From positions 345,252,243-345,316,242 of the forward strand of contig CM040121.1 of the NCBI GenBank assembly GCA_022559845.1: a DNA stretch of 64,000 nt, written 5' to 3'. The notes under the pieces are model-generated. The model was not told where the DNA came from. It saw nothing but the letters and a program-made list of their open reading frames with translations, and made no database searches. Both the position numbers and the translations under genes were made by a program. This DNA is from Amorphophallus konjac. Taxonomy: Eukaryota; Streptophyta; Magnoliopsida; Alismatales; Araceae. How positions within the stretch are numbered: position 1 is the first letter of the stretch; every line of letters starts with the position of its first letter. Shown here piece after piece: positions 21,918 to 35,600 of this stretch.

Positions 21918-22363
21918 GACCTAGTTCTGAACTGAGCGACCCTTACTTTTGGCTCGAAAAGAATCAAGGTAAGGAGATAGAATTTCAGGTAAGTTCTTTA
22001 AAAGATTTTGTTTAGTATACTTTAGACTAATAGTTCTCCAAATTTCATGTTAGGAGATCAAGTAACAAAGGAGATTGAACCTTCCAAAGTTGCTGGTTCG
22101 ACCATAGTAACTCAGGATTCAGAGCAAAGGACCCTTGAAGATCAAGAGATTAGGACGTCTAAACGAGGTAATTAGAATTGAATCCTTTAGAACCTTTTGA
22201 TCACCTTAGTTTCATATTCTTACCCTCAAAATTTCACATCTTTAGGAGAAGAGGTTGGAGAGATAGAGCAGCAGGAAGTTACTGGAAAATTGCTGGAAAA
22301 AGAGAGCTAGGGCTCGATTTTCAGGTTCAAATTAGAAGCTTAAAGCCTAGTTAAGAGGTAGGT

Positions 22364-25300
22364 TGTAATGCCCCGGATTTTTCGGATCCTTGTTCGTGGG
22401 TACCGGATCTGGTTTCTCGGAGTGTTCGACTCTGGTATGTCTGAAATTTCGTTTCGGACATCTTTCGTGTTCGGATCGACACGATCCGGAGTTGTTTCGG
22501 AGGCCCGGAAGCGTTCCGCGGCTTTTCCGTGTGTGTTTTCGGATTCCCGGTGTGTGTTTCAGTAATTCCTTCGGAACCTCGTTGCGGGTGAACCGGGCCG
22601 TTCACCAGGGCGCGAGTGGTACCGTTGCGATCGGTGCGTTCTGAGGATCGCGGAAACGTGATTTTCTATTTTTTGGTATTTTTTGAGAATTTCTGGATTT
22701 TCTTATATATATATAACCTTCTCTCTCTCTCCCCTCTCATTTCTCTCTTCTCTCCCTCTCTCTTCTCACGCTCTCTCCTCTCTCCCTCTCTCTCCGGCGG
22801 CCGACGGGGTGGAGTGTGGGCGAGGCGGGGACGGCGTGGGTGAGGCACGGGCGAGGATGGATGAGGATCGAGGCGGTGGAGGCGCGGTGAAGCTCGGCCG
22901 TGGGTTCGTGGAACGTCGAGGCTTCAACGGTGTTTTCTTCGTGGACCGGCGTCCACGGCGCGTCGTTTCTTCGATGGAGGTAGGGAGATGGACCCTCAAC
23001 CCGCGTACTTCATTTCCCGCGAGTTTTGTAGGCCGTGGTGAGCCGAGCGGGCTAAACAGGGTGATTTGGGGAAAATACATATTTTTGGGTGTGTGAGCCG
23101 GATCTCCCGTTTTACGGTGTTTTTGGCCATTCCAGGGGTTTAGATGCATGACTAAGGGCTTGGGGATGGTTTCCCCTTTTGTTTCCCCTTCACCTGGGGG
23201 TGGACGGGGCGTGGAATGGTTTTTCCCGCAGTTTCCACCATTTTCGGGCACGGACCGAGAACGCGCTAGCCTTGGGTAGCGCGTTCTTGAAGGTCACGCT
23301 GCCCCGATAGAGCGCGTTCATCGGGGAAGATGAACAGTTTGGCGGTTCCAGTCGCGCTATAGGGCCCCAGCGCGTTCAGGGTGGTCGCGCTATAGGATCA
23401 TAGCGCGACCTGGTCTGGTCGCGCTATGGACCTGTAGCGCGTTCTGACTGAACGCGCTATGCACGTGTAGCGCGTTCTTGGAGGTGACCAGCCGGGCAGC
23501 CTGGGGCGGGCAGTCTGCGGCTGATCGTGCTCCCCTTGGGCCGTGTGTGTCCGGGACACCCCGTGGAGTTCCGTGACCGTGTCTTTGGGTGTCCGGAGGT
23601 TCCGTTTACCTTGATTTGCGTGACCGTGAGTTTAAGGGTCCGGGTGACCTTTTAGTGTTCCGATTGTGTTGTGTTGGTCTCCGATCGACCCGGTTGTGAC
23701 CTAGTGGTCGACCCTTGGCCTAGTGAGCGTCCCGGACACCCCGTGAGTTTCATTACCGTATTTTTGGGTGTCTGGAGGTACCGTGTTACCTCGATAAGCG
23801 TGCCCGTGGGCGGGTCCGGGTGACCCCAGGTGTTCCGGGCTTCCGGGTTCTTGCTAGATCGAGTCACCATGTATCGGTGTGAGTGCGGCGAGGTTTCCCC
23901 GCACATCGTGGTTTCTCCGGGAGTTGGTTTTGAGTGGGCCATGTGTGTGGCCTTGGTCTGCGAGTCCAGCTGCCCAGCCTGGTGCTGGAGGGTTCTCGCT
24001 TTTCCCAGGGTTGGGAAATCGGTGTGGCAGCTTGCGGGTTGCCTTGGGAATCGTGCTTCTGTGGTTTCCGCGTAGGCCCTGCCTATGGCCTGTGAACCGC
24101 GAGTCCATGTCCTAACTTGGGACTGGAGCTCTCCTGAGTTCCCAGGTGGGGGAATGGTCTCGGCAATTGCGATTCGCCTCGTGAGTCATCGCATTGTGGT
24201 TTTGGACCTAGGGATTAGGCCAGATTGACGGCTCAGTGCTGTCGTGTGCAACGGTCTTGACCCCGAGTCTTGTGACTCAAAGGTCGTTGGGTTTCGTAGG
24301 TCTAGTGGACCATCTGTAGTCTGGTGGCGTCGTGCCACCTGTTACTCCGTGTTACTCGCAATGGGTGCGTGCGTGGTTTCCTGTGTCCACGTTCTGTGAC
24401 ACGTCCACTAGTCGTAGCCTTCTTACGGCATGCCTGTGCTGACCCACCCGGGAGTGGTGGAGCGGCTGACCCGAGAGAGACGGTGAGTAGGCTGGTTACT
24501 GTAGGGCCCCCACGTACAGCCGAGTTCGGGCTTAAGGGGAATTACCAGCTAGAGGACAGGCCTAGGGCGTATGGTCTGAGTGTGCACACGAGGTTGGGGG
24601 CATCGGACGGCGCCGGTAGGTGCGACCCCAACTAGTCCTTGTTCTGTGGTACTGGTTACTGAGTGTGTGTCTGAGTCTCCGCCTGGGGCGTGGTAGCTAG
24701 ACACTTGTGACACGGTGTAAGACGTCAGAGGATGCATCCGGTCGTTCTTCTAGTGGGTGGTGCTTCTGTCACGTGACGTGAGTTGTCATGTACCGGGTTC
24801 TGTTTCCGTCCGCGAGACGGGACTTCGTGAGTGGTTTCGGGAGTGTTCCCGGAGTCGAGGTATGGGGTTTCCAGTGAGCTTCACTGAGGGCCTTTCTCCA
24901 GACAGCGTTGTATTCACGACGGTGAGGTCGTGACCGTGTTCCGTGACCGTGTGGTTTTGGCTCGGGCCCTTTTTATGAGGGCAGGCCTCCGCTACGGAGG
25001 TATCATGGCGTCTTCCTAGTAGCGTGGCTAGGGCGGCTCGTGTTTAGTGGTCCCCGATCGTGGAATCGGGTGGTCGGGTGCGTGGCTTGGTTGTCCCCCG
25101 ACGGGAGACTAGGTCGTGTTTGCTGGTACAGTAGGAGTAGCTGTAGAGCCAAGGTTTTACCGGCCACCGGTTTGTTGTTCCTGCTGTTACTGTTGTAGCT
25201 TTCCTTCTGCCGTTGTTTCTCAGTTGGGGTTCCGCGGGATCCCTACAAGGCCAGTGACAGGAGGCTCACCCCTGCGTTTCAGGTGCGGTGGTTCTTCCTC

Positions 25301-25588
25301 GAGGTTCGAGGGCGCGGCGTGGAGGTTCTTACTTGCCAACTTGCCGGGCCGAGTGTTCACTTGGCATGTGGTACGTTTTACTGCTTTAGACTGTACTTTC
25401 TGTTGGACTGGACTCTGTTGTAGTTGTTTATTTATTTCTGTTAATTGTTGAATTATTCTGCCTTATTTCCTATTTCCTTGTACCTCCACACTCCTTTTTA
25501 GCCCTTCCGAGCCCTCCCGGCTCGTGGGCGGCGGTTCGAGTCTCTGGTTATCGGGCCTTCCCGGTAACCGGATTCTCAGGTCGTCACA
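22364..25588 (+). mobile_element. 3.2-kb solo LTR inside the Tekay-A 5' LTR
   Basis: Begins TGTAATGCCCCGG and ends GTCGTCACA, flanked by the 5-bp duplication TAGGT (22359-22363 and 25589-25593). Removing it restores the sequence of the intact 3' LTR exactly at the junction. It is 3225 bp, GC- and CpG-rich, with no retroviral domains. A TATATATATATA run (about 22702-22714) followed by a CT-rich tract (to 22795) looks like a core promoter and leader in plus orientation. The termini resemble Ty3/gypsy LTRs. Open frames inside it do not resemble known proteins. Confidence 0.85.
23259..23478. repeat. Array of 22-bp CGCGCTA inverted repeats in the solo LTR
   Basis: Six units with cores at 23262, 23295, 23353, 23386, 23420 and 23453. 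Adjacent spacing is 33-34 bp within runs. Arms are CGCGCTA and TAGCGCG around an 8-bp variable centre (CGCGCTATAGGATCATAGCG...). The sequence is unrelated to the ACGGTC family but the layout is the same. Confidence 0.9.
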
Positions 25589-25883
25589 TAGGTTATCTCA
25601 TGATTGGCAAAAACATCTTGTTAAGGATAAAAACCCTCTGATTGTGCTTGATTTCATGCACTATAGATCATGGATTTCTTATTTTAGTGGGTTCATGCAT
25701 ACATACATATCCTTAGCCCTAATGAAAGATAAAAATTATTATCTTGTCGTTTCACTACAACCTATGTATCTAGATGACCTTTACTTCATTTTGTCATGAT
25801 TGGGGTAGTTAAATCTTTTTCAAACATGACATGGTTTTAAATCATAGTCGTTTAATTTCTTTATACTATTAGCAGGGACTCTA

Positions 25884-26745
25884 ACGCATCATACTTAGAC
25901 CGTCACAAACTGTAACGGCCTTACGATAAGCCGTTACACCCTCTGTTGCATTTTAATTCCTCTGTTGTCTCTGACGCACCATAATAGAAGCATTATACTA
26001 CTGTAACAGCCCCTTGATAAATCGTCACAGGTACTGTGATGCGCTCTTGTTAGACCGTCAGACCCCTGTGTTCTGTCAGCCCGAGGCAGAATGGTAACCA
26101 GTTAAGTTTACTTATAAATAAGCTTAGATATCTAAGTTTGGACCTATTATCATGACTTTAAGTTTATTTACTGATTCATAATAGAAATTGCATGATTAAG
26201 GTATCTTAAGTTATTTTAAGTTATGTTAATTTCATGTGCCAAAATTCTATAGTTTTGTATCTAAATCATGATTTTCCAAGGATGTATTGATGGAGTTTTA
26301 TCATGATTTCCAATTGTTACACATCCTCTCTATCAATAGAGTCGTTTCTCTAAGTACATGGCATATATTCAGGTATATGTCCATTAATTCACACTTTACA
26401 CTATAGGAACATTATTCTTGGACATGAGGACCTCTCTGTTGGATATTCCTTCCAATGGACTAGGAAATCTTGTTGCAAGGCCTCCGTAATTCTCCGCGAG
26501 CCTGGGATTCCCACTAGGATGCCGAGTTGGTTGTACCATTAAAACCCAATTGATTAGATTACACTATCGATGTTTCTAGTTATCAGTAGTGTAACGGATC
26601 TATATTGGACTGTCAGGCACATGTAACGACCCAATATACGACCGTCACATTCAACTGAGTCTGATTTCTTGGTTCTAGATTCAGACTAATATAACGGCCC
26701 AATACTGGAGTGTCACGTTATGTAACGGCCCAGTACAAAACCGTC
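25884..26745. repeat. Inverted-repeat clusters in the 3' half of the Tekay-A 5' LTR
   Basis: Starts include 25884/25915 (31 bp), 25974/26006/26039 (32, 33 bp), then units near 26593, 26626, 26693 and 26723. Equivalent units are present in the 3' LTR at about 33879-34745, with substitutions. Confidence 0.8.
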
Positions 26746-27913
26746 ACAAGGCTTAAATATGTTCACCCAAGGTTTGATCCAAGGGTTGAACATCCAAGGT
26801 TTCTAAATGAACTATTGATGATCTAGAACTTACATATTGATCAAGAAACCTAATATAATGAATGTAAAATAAAGAATGTACCGTTATGCTACCGATTTAT
26901 TTCCATAAGCATAACATAGTATAAGTCATTCTTGATTTCTCATGATTCTTATTAAAGCATTCATTCATTGAATTATTGTTATCAAGAGCTTGTTAGAATT
27001 GTGCATTTCTGGCCATACTTTATTGTTACATGCGTGAAAAAAGCTTGATTTATACTTGAAGATGCGATCAAGCATTGATTATGTTCAAGGGCTCTATGTT
27101 ACTCCCCTCGGCTGATTGTCGGAAACATACTATTATAAACTATGGGATATGATGCTACTGGCGTCGCATTACGTTGGGAGTACTTTCTTTATAAATAAGT
27201 GAAGACCCACGATATAGCATGATTGATACTTATACATGACTTTCTTGATATTCCATAGAAATTCATGAAGTACTTGCTCATAAGCAAAAGATACTGGAGT
27301 GATGATTATGTGGCTTGCTAGTACATTCTAGTTATATTCTTGTTCATGAAAGGCCATATCATGTTCTTATAACATTCTTGCTAGTTCATACTTGCTCTCA
27401 TTCTATCTTACATACTTTGGTTTAATCGCATGATTGATCACATTAGCATGATTTTACCTTATTCCTCTAGAGCAAAAATATTAATTACTTTAATGATGCC
27501 TTCATGTTGATGCAAAGATACCTACTGGGTAAGTGTGCTCATTACCTGTTTCCATTCTTTTTCAGAAAATGGAAGTGAGTCGGGTTCGGATTCGGAATGT
27601 TCAAGTAGCGGATCCGAGAGTGAATAAAGAATGAGCGAGGACTTAGGAAGTTTACATTATTTAGATCGAGTCTATGTAATTTCTTATTTCTTGAGTCTAG
27701 CATGATGGATGTTGAATTAGTGGTTGTAATCGAATATTGGATTTGATTATTAATGAAAGTTGAAGTTGAGTAAATATTGTGCGATTACATTCTTATGTGT
27801 GATTGCCTTGCGCTCTGATCGTTCTTGCTTGCAAGAGGCTTACCATGCCGGCTGTTCATGTTCCTCGAGCGAGTCTTCCGCTGTAATAAAGGCTCGGGGC
27901 GTGACAGTTAAGT

Positions 27914-27926
27914 TGGTATCAGAGCC
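27914..27926 (+). other. Tekay-A primer-binding site (initiator tRNA-Met)
   Basis: TGGTATCAGAGCC, seven bases after the 5' LTR end ...GTGACA at 27906. Confidence 0.9.
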
Positions 27927-28140
27927 TAAGTCTCAGGACTTAGGAAGAAGAGTTATGTCATAGGATAAGTCCAAGGTTTAAGGACCTCTACCTATGAACT
28001 AAGGAACAAATTTTCACACCCATGTGAGAATTGGGTAGAACCCGAGATAAGATAGTTAATTAGCTTTAAGATTGATTTTCCTTCCAATTCCACGAGAAAT
28101 AACAAGTTGTTATTTTTCCCTCAAGTACCCTATTATTACC

Positions 28141-31100
28141 ATGGCTCAGCGCGTAAATTGGGATGGCATGCAGCAAACGGTTGCTGGCCTCACTCAGGCA
28201 TTACAAACCATGGCGCAAGCTGGCGCAGGAGCAAGGGCTGGTGATTTACATCGTAACTTTCGGAGCTTAAACCCTCCGCATTTCTATGGTTCTTCTAATC
28301 CGGACGAAGCGGAGAACTGGATAGATGAAATGAATCGTATCTTTGATGTTATCCAATGCACCGATCAAGAAAAGGTGCGTCTCGCAACCTTTCAACTAAA
28401 CAAAGATGCCTGCACATGGTGGAAGTCGGTTCCGACACCTCCGGCCGATGCACCTCATACATGGGATGGTTTTCTTACCCTATTCCGTGCCAAGTACTTT
28501 TCTGAGCACGTAAAAAAGAGAAAGGCTATGGAGTTTGCTGCTCTTCGATAAGGAATGATGACAGTTGCCGAATATGAACTGCAATTCTCAAGACTTGCAC
28601 CTTACGTACCGCATCTTATCAGCACCGATTTATTGAAGGCAAATCGGTTCATGGACGGGTTACGACTCGGTTTCATTCAGTAGCTCGGGACCCAAAACAT
28701 CCGTACTTATGCGGAAATGGTTCAACGAGCGTATTTGTGTGAAAGGACCTTAGAGAAGGTCGAAAAATTAAAAGGGAAAGGAGAAGAATCCAGTCGACGC
28801 TCAGATCGACGTTATAAGAAAGAAAAGTTTAGCATCATGGAGTCCTACAAGAGCCGTGATAGTAAGAAGAGATCCAGGAATGGGAATGGTGGAAGTTCCC
28901 ATAAGCAAAAGAAAGTCAAGGAGGAGAAGGAGCAGGCCGCCACGGCTTGCACATTTTGCAAAAAATTTAGCCATTCGGCTGAGGAGTGTTGGAAGCGCCT
29001 CGGCGCTTGTTTAGGTTGTGGAAGCAAGGAGCATCGCATGCTAGATTGCCCCCTCATGAAAAACCAATCGTTTGGTGGAGGACGTAGGAGGCAGGCTCGC
29101 CTCAATACCGTTCTAGAAGAAGAGGAAGTGCCCAGGGATGGTGGGCTTATGGAAGGTACTCTTCAAATTTGTTCTCATCCTATATTTCTGCTATTTGACA
29201 CTGGTGCCTCTCATTCCTTCATCTCCACTACTTTTTCAAAAATATTATCAATTGCATCAGTTCCCTTACCTTCAGATTTCGCTATTACCACACCCTTAGG
29301 TTCTTGAACAAAACTTACCAACTATTATTCTCATAGTGAGGTGATGATAAAAGGTCACAATCTCCCCGTAAAATTAGTATGCCTTGACATGAAAGGTTAT
29401 GATGCCATTTTAGGGGTAGATTAGCTTGTAGATCATGATGCTTAAATCAATTACCGAAATAGGATTATATCCTTTCGAAAGCCCGGTCTTCCAAGATTCT
29501 TTTTTCTTGGCATCAAGTACCAGAAGCATCCTACTATCATATCTTCTCTTCACACATGCAAACTTATCTCGCAAGGATGTGAGGTTTTTCTTGCTTCTGT
29601 CATTATTACCGAATCCAAGGAGATTATCTTAGCAGACATTCCTATTGTAAATGAGTTCCCAGACATGTTTCCATCTGAATTACCCAGTTTATCACCCGAG
29701 AGGGAAGTAAACTTCACTATTGAACTCATCCCAGGAGCAGCACCTGTTTCTATGGCCCCTTACAGGATGTTCCCCACAGAACTCAAGGAATTAAAAAGGC
29801 AGTTGCAGGAATTACTAGACAAAGGCTTCATCAGACCTAGCACATCCCCTTAGGGTGCGCCGGTTCTATTTGTCAAGAAAAAGGATGGTTCTCTCAAGCT
29901 ATGCATCGATTACCGGCGACTGAATCAACTCACAATTAAAAATAAGTATCCTTTGTCGTGTATCGATGAGCTCTTTGATCAACTTTCAGGAGCAGAATAT
30001 TTCTCTAAGATTGACCTCAGATCAGGTTATCATCAGCTTAGAATTAAAGAAGAAGACATTTATAAATCAGCTTTTCGAAGTCGTTATGGCCACTATGAAT
30101 TCGTGGTAATGCCGTTCGGGTTAACTAATGCCCCAGTAGTATTTATGCAACTTATGAATAGTGTTTTTCAGCCATATCTGGACCAATTCATCGTCGTCTT
30201 CATCGATGACATCTTAAAATATTCCAAGACAAAGAAAGAACATGAAGAACATCTGAGGATAGCTTTACAAACACTTAAAGAACATAAACTCTATGCCAAG
30301 CTTAATAAGTGTGACTTCTGGCTCAAGGAAGTTTCATTCCTAGGCCACATTATTTCAAAAGAAGGTATCACCGTGGATCCTTCTAAGGTAGAAGTTGTCA
30401 AGAAATGGAGCCGACCCATGACCGTATCGGAAGTACGAAGCTTTCTGGGTCTAGTTGGTTATTATAAAAGATTCATTAAGGATTTCTCAAAGATTGCAGT
30501 TCCTTTAACTAGACTCACGAGAAAAGAAAATCCTTTTGTCTGGTCCAAGAAATGTGAGAAGAGTTTCCAGACTCTTAAGAATCATCTTACCAAAGCTCCT
30601 ATTCTATCACTACCGATGGAAGGCGGTGGATTCGAAGTATATACGGATGCATCAGGTATTGGCTTAGGGTGTGTTCTCATGCAAAATGGAAAAGTAATCT
30701 GTTATTCTTCAAGACAATTGAAACGTCACGAGGAAAATTATCTTGTGCATGATTTGGAATTAGCAGCTGTCATTTTCGCCTTGAAAATTTGGCGTCATTA
30801 TCTCTATGGAGAAAAGTTTACGGTCTACTCGGACCACAAAAGCTTGAAGTACTTATTTTCTCAAAAAGAGCTAAATATGAGGCAGAGAAGATGGTTGGAA
30901 TATCTCAAAGATTTTGATTTTGCTATTCAATATCATCCTGGCAAGGCTAATGCTGTAGTAGATGCACTCAGCAGAAAACCAATGGGTATGCTATCAAGTC
31001 TTATGATTAGTATGACTAATCTTATTCCTCAATTTGCTCAGTTGAACTTAGATATTGACAGGAAGGAGGATTGTTTCCTAGCTAATATTCAAGCTCAACC

Positions 31101-32610
31101 TACATTGATAGAAGATATGGTCAAACTGTAAAATGATGATCCTATATTATTGGAGATCAAGGCCAATGTTGAACAAAGGCCTGATTTTTCTATTAAGGAT
31201 GGAAGATTGCTATTTAAAGACCGAGTATGTGTACCGGATCATGAGGATACGAAGTAACTGATTCTAGAAGAAGCACATAAGTCCAGGTACACCATTCACC
31301 CTGGTAGTATAAAAATGTATCAAGATCTTAAAAGAAATTTCTGGTGGCCCAACATGAAGAGAGAAATAGCTGATTTCGTGTCTCGCTCTCTCACTTGTCA
31401 ACAAGTAAAGGCAGAGCGTTTTAGACCCGCAGGTAAACTACATCCTTTGAATATTCTCGAATGGAAGTGGGAGAGTATAGGGATGGATTTCATTATGGGA
31501 TTACCTAAGACAAGAGGTGGACACGATGGTATATTGGTAATCATAGACCGATTAACTAAATCTGCACATTTCATACCAATCAAAAGTCGATGGTCTATGG
31601 ATATCCTGGCAGCATTATACATAAGAGAGATTATTAAATTACATGGTGTCCCAGTCACTATTATATCTGATAGGGATCCTAGATTCACATCACATTTCTG
31701 GAAGGGTCTACAAAACTCACTGGAGACTAGATTGAATTTTAGCACAGCCTTTCATCCACAAACTGATGGTCAGACGGAAAAAATAAATCAGGTGGTAGAA
31801 GACATGCTCAGGGCTTGTGTTATTGATTTTGGAGGAAGTTGGCATGATCACTTACCTGTAGTAGAATTTACTTATAACAACAGTTACCAGGCCAGCATAC
31901 AAATGGCACCTTTTGAAGCTCTATATGGAAAAAGTTGTCGATCACCAATATGTTGGAGTGAAATAGGGGAAAGACAATTCCTAGGCCCCGATATTATCAT
32001 AGATTCTACAGAGAAGATCAAGCTTATTCAAGAAAGACTGCAAATGGCACAAGACATGTAAAAATCTTATGCTAATAATCGAAGACGCGACTTGGAATTT
32101 CAAGTAGGAGACCATGTGTATCTCAAGGTTTCTCCAGGTCGTGGTATTCGAAGATTTGACATTAAGGGCAAGCTAACTCCAAGGTTCATTGGTCCGTTTG
32201 AAATTCTCGAAAGGGTCGGTGAAGTGGCTTATAGACTAGCTTTACCTCCACAATTAGCAGGAGTTCATGACGTATTTCACGTCTCTATACTGAAGAAATA
32301 TGTATATGATCCTGACCATATTATCACTTATGACAATCTGGAGATTCAGAAGGATATGACGTACGAACAAACGCCAATAAAGATTCTGAAACGGGAAGTG
32401 CGTCAACTAAGAAATAAAGTTATTCCTATGGTCAAGATTCAATGGAAGAAAATATGGCCATATGAAGCAACATGGGAAAACGAAGCAGCCATGCAGAAAA
32501 GATTCTCAGAATTATTCAACTGTAAGTACACTCTCCATAATCCATGTATTGAATTTGGGGACCAAATTCTTCTAAGTGGGGGAGGGTGTAGTGCCCTAGA
32601 ATTTATGTAA
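28141..32610 (+). pseudogene. gag-pol: Tekay-A Gag-Pol, degraded
   Basis: One frame runs from MAQRVNWDGM at 28141 to a stop in the 3' LTR at 32610, with no frameshift. In order: Gag; zinc knuckles (CTFCKKFSHSAEEC, then a second); protease FDTGASHSFIS; reverse transcriptase with [12 protein letters not shown] and [10 protein letters not shown]; RNase H with [10 protein letters not shown]; integrase with a CQQVKAE zinc finger, [20 protein letters not shown] and TDGQTEKINQ; and a C-terminal chromodomain (VKIQWKKIWPYEATWE). There are about nine in-frame stops (28549, 28681, 29305, 29422, 29443, 29851, 31129, near 31255, 32059), so it is not translatable as one protein. The last 8 codons read into the LTR. 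Confidence 0.9.
32574..32586 (+). other. Tekay-A polypurine tract
   Basis: AAGTGGGGGAGGG directly before the 3' LTR start TGTAGTGCCC at 32587. Confidence 0.85.
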
Positions 32611-35600
32611 TAATTTTTATATTATTTATAGAATTTTTTGAAATTTATTAGGAATTTATAAAGACTAAATAGATTTATAAATAGATTATTGGATTAATAA
32701 GTCATTACAAGGCCCAATTGTGTCAAATAATTAGCCTAGACTATTTAAATAAGATCCAAAAGGTCTAAGGACCAAGCCCATTAAGTTTGGCCCATATTCT
32801 AGAAGGTTATTTAGCCTATTCACGTATTTTAAGGATAAATACTATTTTATATATAATTATATTAGATAAACGAAAAAAAGAGTTTTATTAATTTGAAATT
32901 CTGCACACGTGGGATGTAACGGTCTATCGTACGACCGCCATATGCATGTAACGCACCTAGACTGATGCGTTACACCCTGACAATTCCGTGAATGAAAGAA
33001 CGGGCAAAAAGATTAGAACTTTGGGATCCTATCTACAAGAGATCAACTTGGGAGAGTTTATAACATTACTAAGGACTCTTAGGGATTAGGTTCTGGCAAT
33101 TAAGGACTCTAGAATCGATCTAATCTTCAAAACCCTATAAATATGACTTGCATCTGAACTAAGCGACCCTTACTTTTAGCTCGTAAAGAATCAAGGTAAG
33201 AAGATAGAATTTCGGGTAAGTTCTTTAAAAGATTTTGTTTAGTATACTTTAGAGTAATAGTTCTCCAAAATTCATATTAGGAGATCAAGCAACCAAGGAG
33301 ATTGAAGCTTCCAAAGTTGCTGGTTCGACCATAGTAACTCAGGATTCAGAGCAAAGGACCCCTGAAGATCAAGAGATTAGGACGTCTAAACGAGGTAATT
33401 AGAATTGAATCCTTTAGAACCTTTTGATCACCTTAGTTTCATTTTCTTACCCTCAAAATTTCACATCTTTAAGACAAGAGGTTGGAGAGATAGAGCAGTA
33501 GGAAGTTGCTAGAAAATTGCTGGAAAAGGAGAGCTAGGGTTCGATTTTCAGATTCAAATTAGAAGCTTAAAGCCTAGTTAAGAGGTAGGTTATCTCATGA
33601 TTGGCAAAAACATCTTGTTAAGGATAAAAACCCTCTGATTGTGCTTGATTCATGCACTATAGATCATGGATTTCATGTTTTAGTGGGTTCATGCATACAT
33701 ACATATCCTTAGCCTTAATCAAAGATCAAAATTATTATCTTGTCGTTTCACTACAACCTATGCATCTAGATGACCTTTACTTCATTTTGTCATGATTGGG
33801 GTAGTTAAATCTTTTTCAAACATGACATGGTTTTAAATCATAGTCGTTTAATTTCTTTATGCTGTTAGCAGGGACTCTAACGCATCATACTTAGACCGTC
33901 ACAAACTGTAACGGCCTTACGATAAGCCGTCACACCCTCTGTTACATTTTAATTCCTCTGTTGTCTCTGACGCACCATAACAGGAGCGTTACACTACTAT
34001 AATGGCCCCTCGATAAATCGTCACAGGTACTGTGACGCGCTCTTGTTAGACCATCAGACCCCTGTGTTCTGTCAGCCCGAGGCAGAATGGTAACCAATTA
34101 AGTTTACTTATAAATAAGCTTAGATAGTTAAGTTTGGACCTGTTATCATGACTTTAAGTTTATTTATTGATTCATAATAGAAATTGCATGATTAGGATAT
34201 CTTAAGTTATTTTAAGTTATGTTAATTTCATGTGCCAACATTCTATAGTTTTGTATCTAAATCATGATTTTCCAAGGATGTATTGACAGAGTTTTATCAT
34301 GATTTCCTATTGTTACACATCATCTCTATCAATAGAGTCATTTCTCTAAGTACATGGCATATATTCAGGTATATATCCATTAATTCACAGTTTGCACTAT
34401 AGGAACATTATTCTTGGACATGAGGATCTCTCTATTGGATATTCCTTCCAATGGACTAGGAAATCTTGTTGCAAGGCCTCCGTAATTCTCCGCGAGCCTA
34501 GGATTCCCACTAGGATGCCGAGTTGGTTGTACCATTAAAACCAAATTGATTAGATTACACTATCGATGTTTCTGGTTATCAGTAGTGTAATGGATCTATA
34601 TTGGACCGTCAGGCACATGTAACGGCCCAATATATGACTGTCACATTCAACTGAGTCAGATTTCTTGGTTCTGGATTCAGACTAATGTAACGGCCCAATA
34701 CTGTAGTGTCATGTTATGTAACGGCCCAGTACAAGACCGTCACAAGGCTTAAATATGTTCACCCAAGGTTTGATCCAAGGGTTGAACATCCAAGGTTTCT
34801 AAATGAACTATTGATGATCTAGAACTTATCATATTGATCAAGAAACCTAATATAATGAATGAAAAATAAAGAATGTACCGTTATGCTACCGATTTATTTT
34901 CATAAGCATAACATAGTATAAGTCATTCTTGATTTCTCATGATTCTTATTAAAGTATTCATTCATTGAATTATTATTATCAAGAGCTTGTTGGAATTGTA
35001 CATTATTGGCCATACTTTATTGTTACATGCGTGGAAAAAGCTTGATTTATACTTGAAGATGCGATCGAGCACTGATTGTGTTCAAGGGCTCTATGCTAGT
35101 CCCATCGGCTGATTATCGGAAACATACTATTATAAACCATGGGGTATGATGCTACTGACGTCACATTGCGCTGGGAGTACTTTCTTTATAAATAAGTGAA
35201 GGCCCACGATACAGCATGATTGATACTTATACATGACTTTCTTGATATTCCACAGAAATTCACGAAGTACTTGCTCATAAGCAAAAGATACTGGAGTGAT
35301 GATTATGTGGCTTACTAGTACATTCTCGTTACATTCTTGTTCATAAAAGGCCATATCATGTTCTTATAACATTCTTGCTAGTTCATACTTGCTCTCATTC
35401 TATCTTACATACTTTGGTTTAATCGCATGATTGATCGCATTCGCATGATTTTACCTTATTCCTCTAGAGCAAAAATGTCAATTACTTTAATGATGCCTTC
35501 ATGTTGATGCGAAGATACCTACTGGGCAAGTGTGCTCATTACCTATTTCTATTCTTTTTCAGAAAATATAAGTGAGTCGGGTTCGGATTCGAAATGTTCA

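Larger units (their letters stand above)
21360..27906 (+). repeat. Tekay-A 5' LTR (interrupted by a solo LTR at 22364-25588)
   Basis: TGTAGTGCCCC...GGGGCGTGACA. The TATAAATAG box is at 21909-21917, with a pair of inverted repeats at 21692 and 21724 about 170-220 bp upstream. More units follow the insertion (25884/25915, 25974/26006/26039, and several from 26590 to 26745). It differs from the 3' LTR by scattered substitutions. Confidence 0.9.

Noticed and set aside
23259..23478. Regular short repeats as a CRISPR array
   Set aside because: The units are inverted repeats with variable centres at 33-bp spacing inside a plant LTR. There are no unique spacers between identical direct repeats and no cas genes.
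22364..25588. Host gene(s) within the GC-rich block
   Set aside because: Target duplications and TG...CA ends show it is a solo LTR. Its open frames (up to about 160 codons) reflect GC-rich sequence and match no family I recognise.
29435..29632. 65-codon open frame inside Tekay-A pol
   Set aside because: It is out of frame with gag-pol; the correct frame continues through this stretch with stops and retains protease-linker similarity to Tekay-B.
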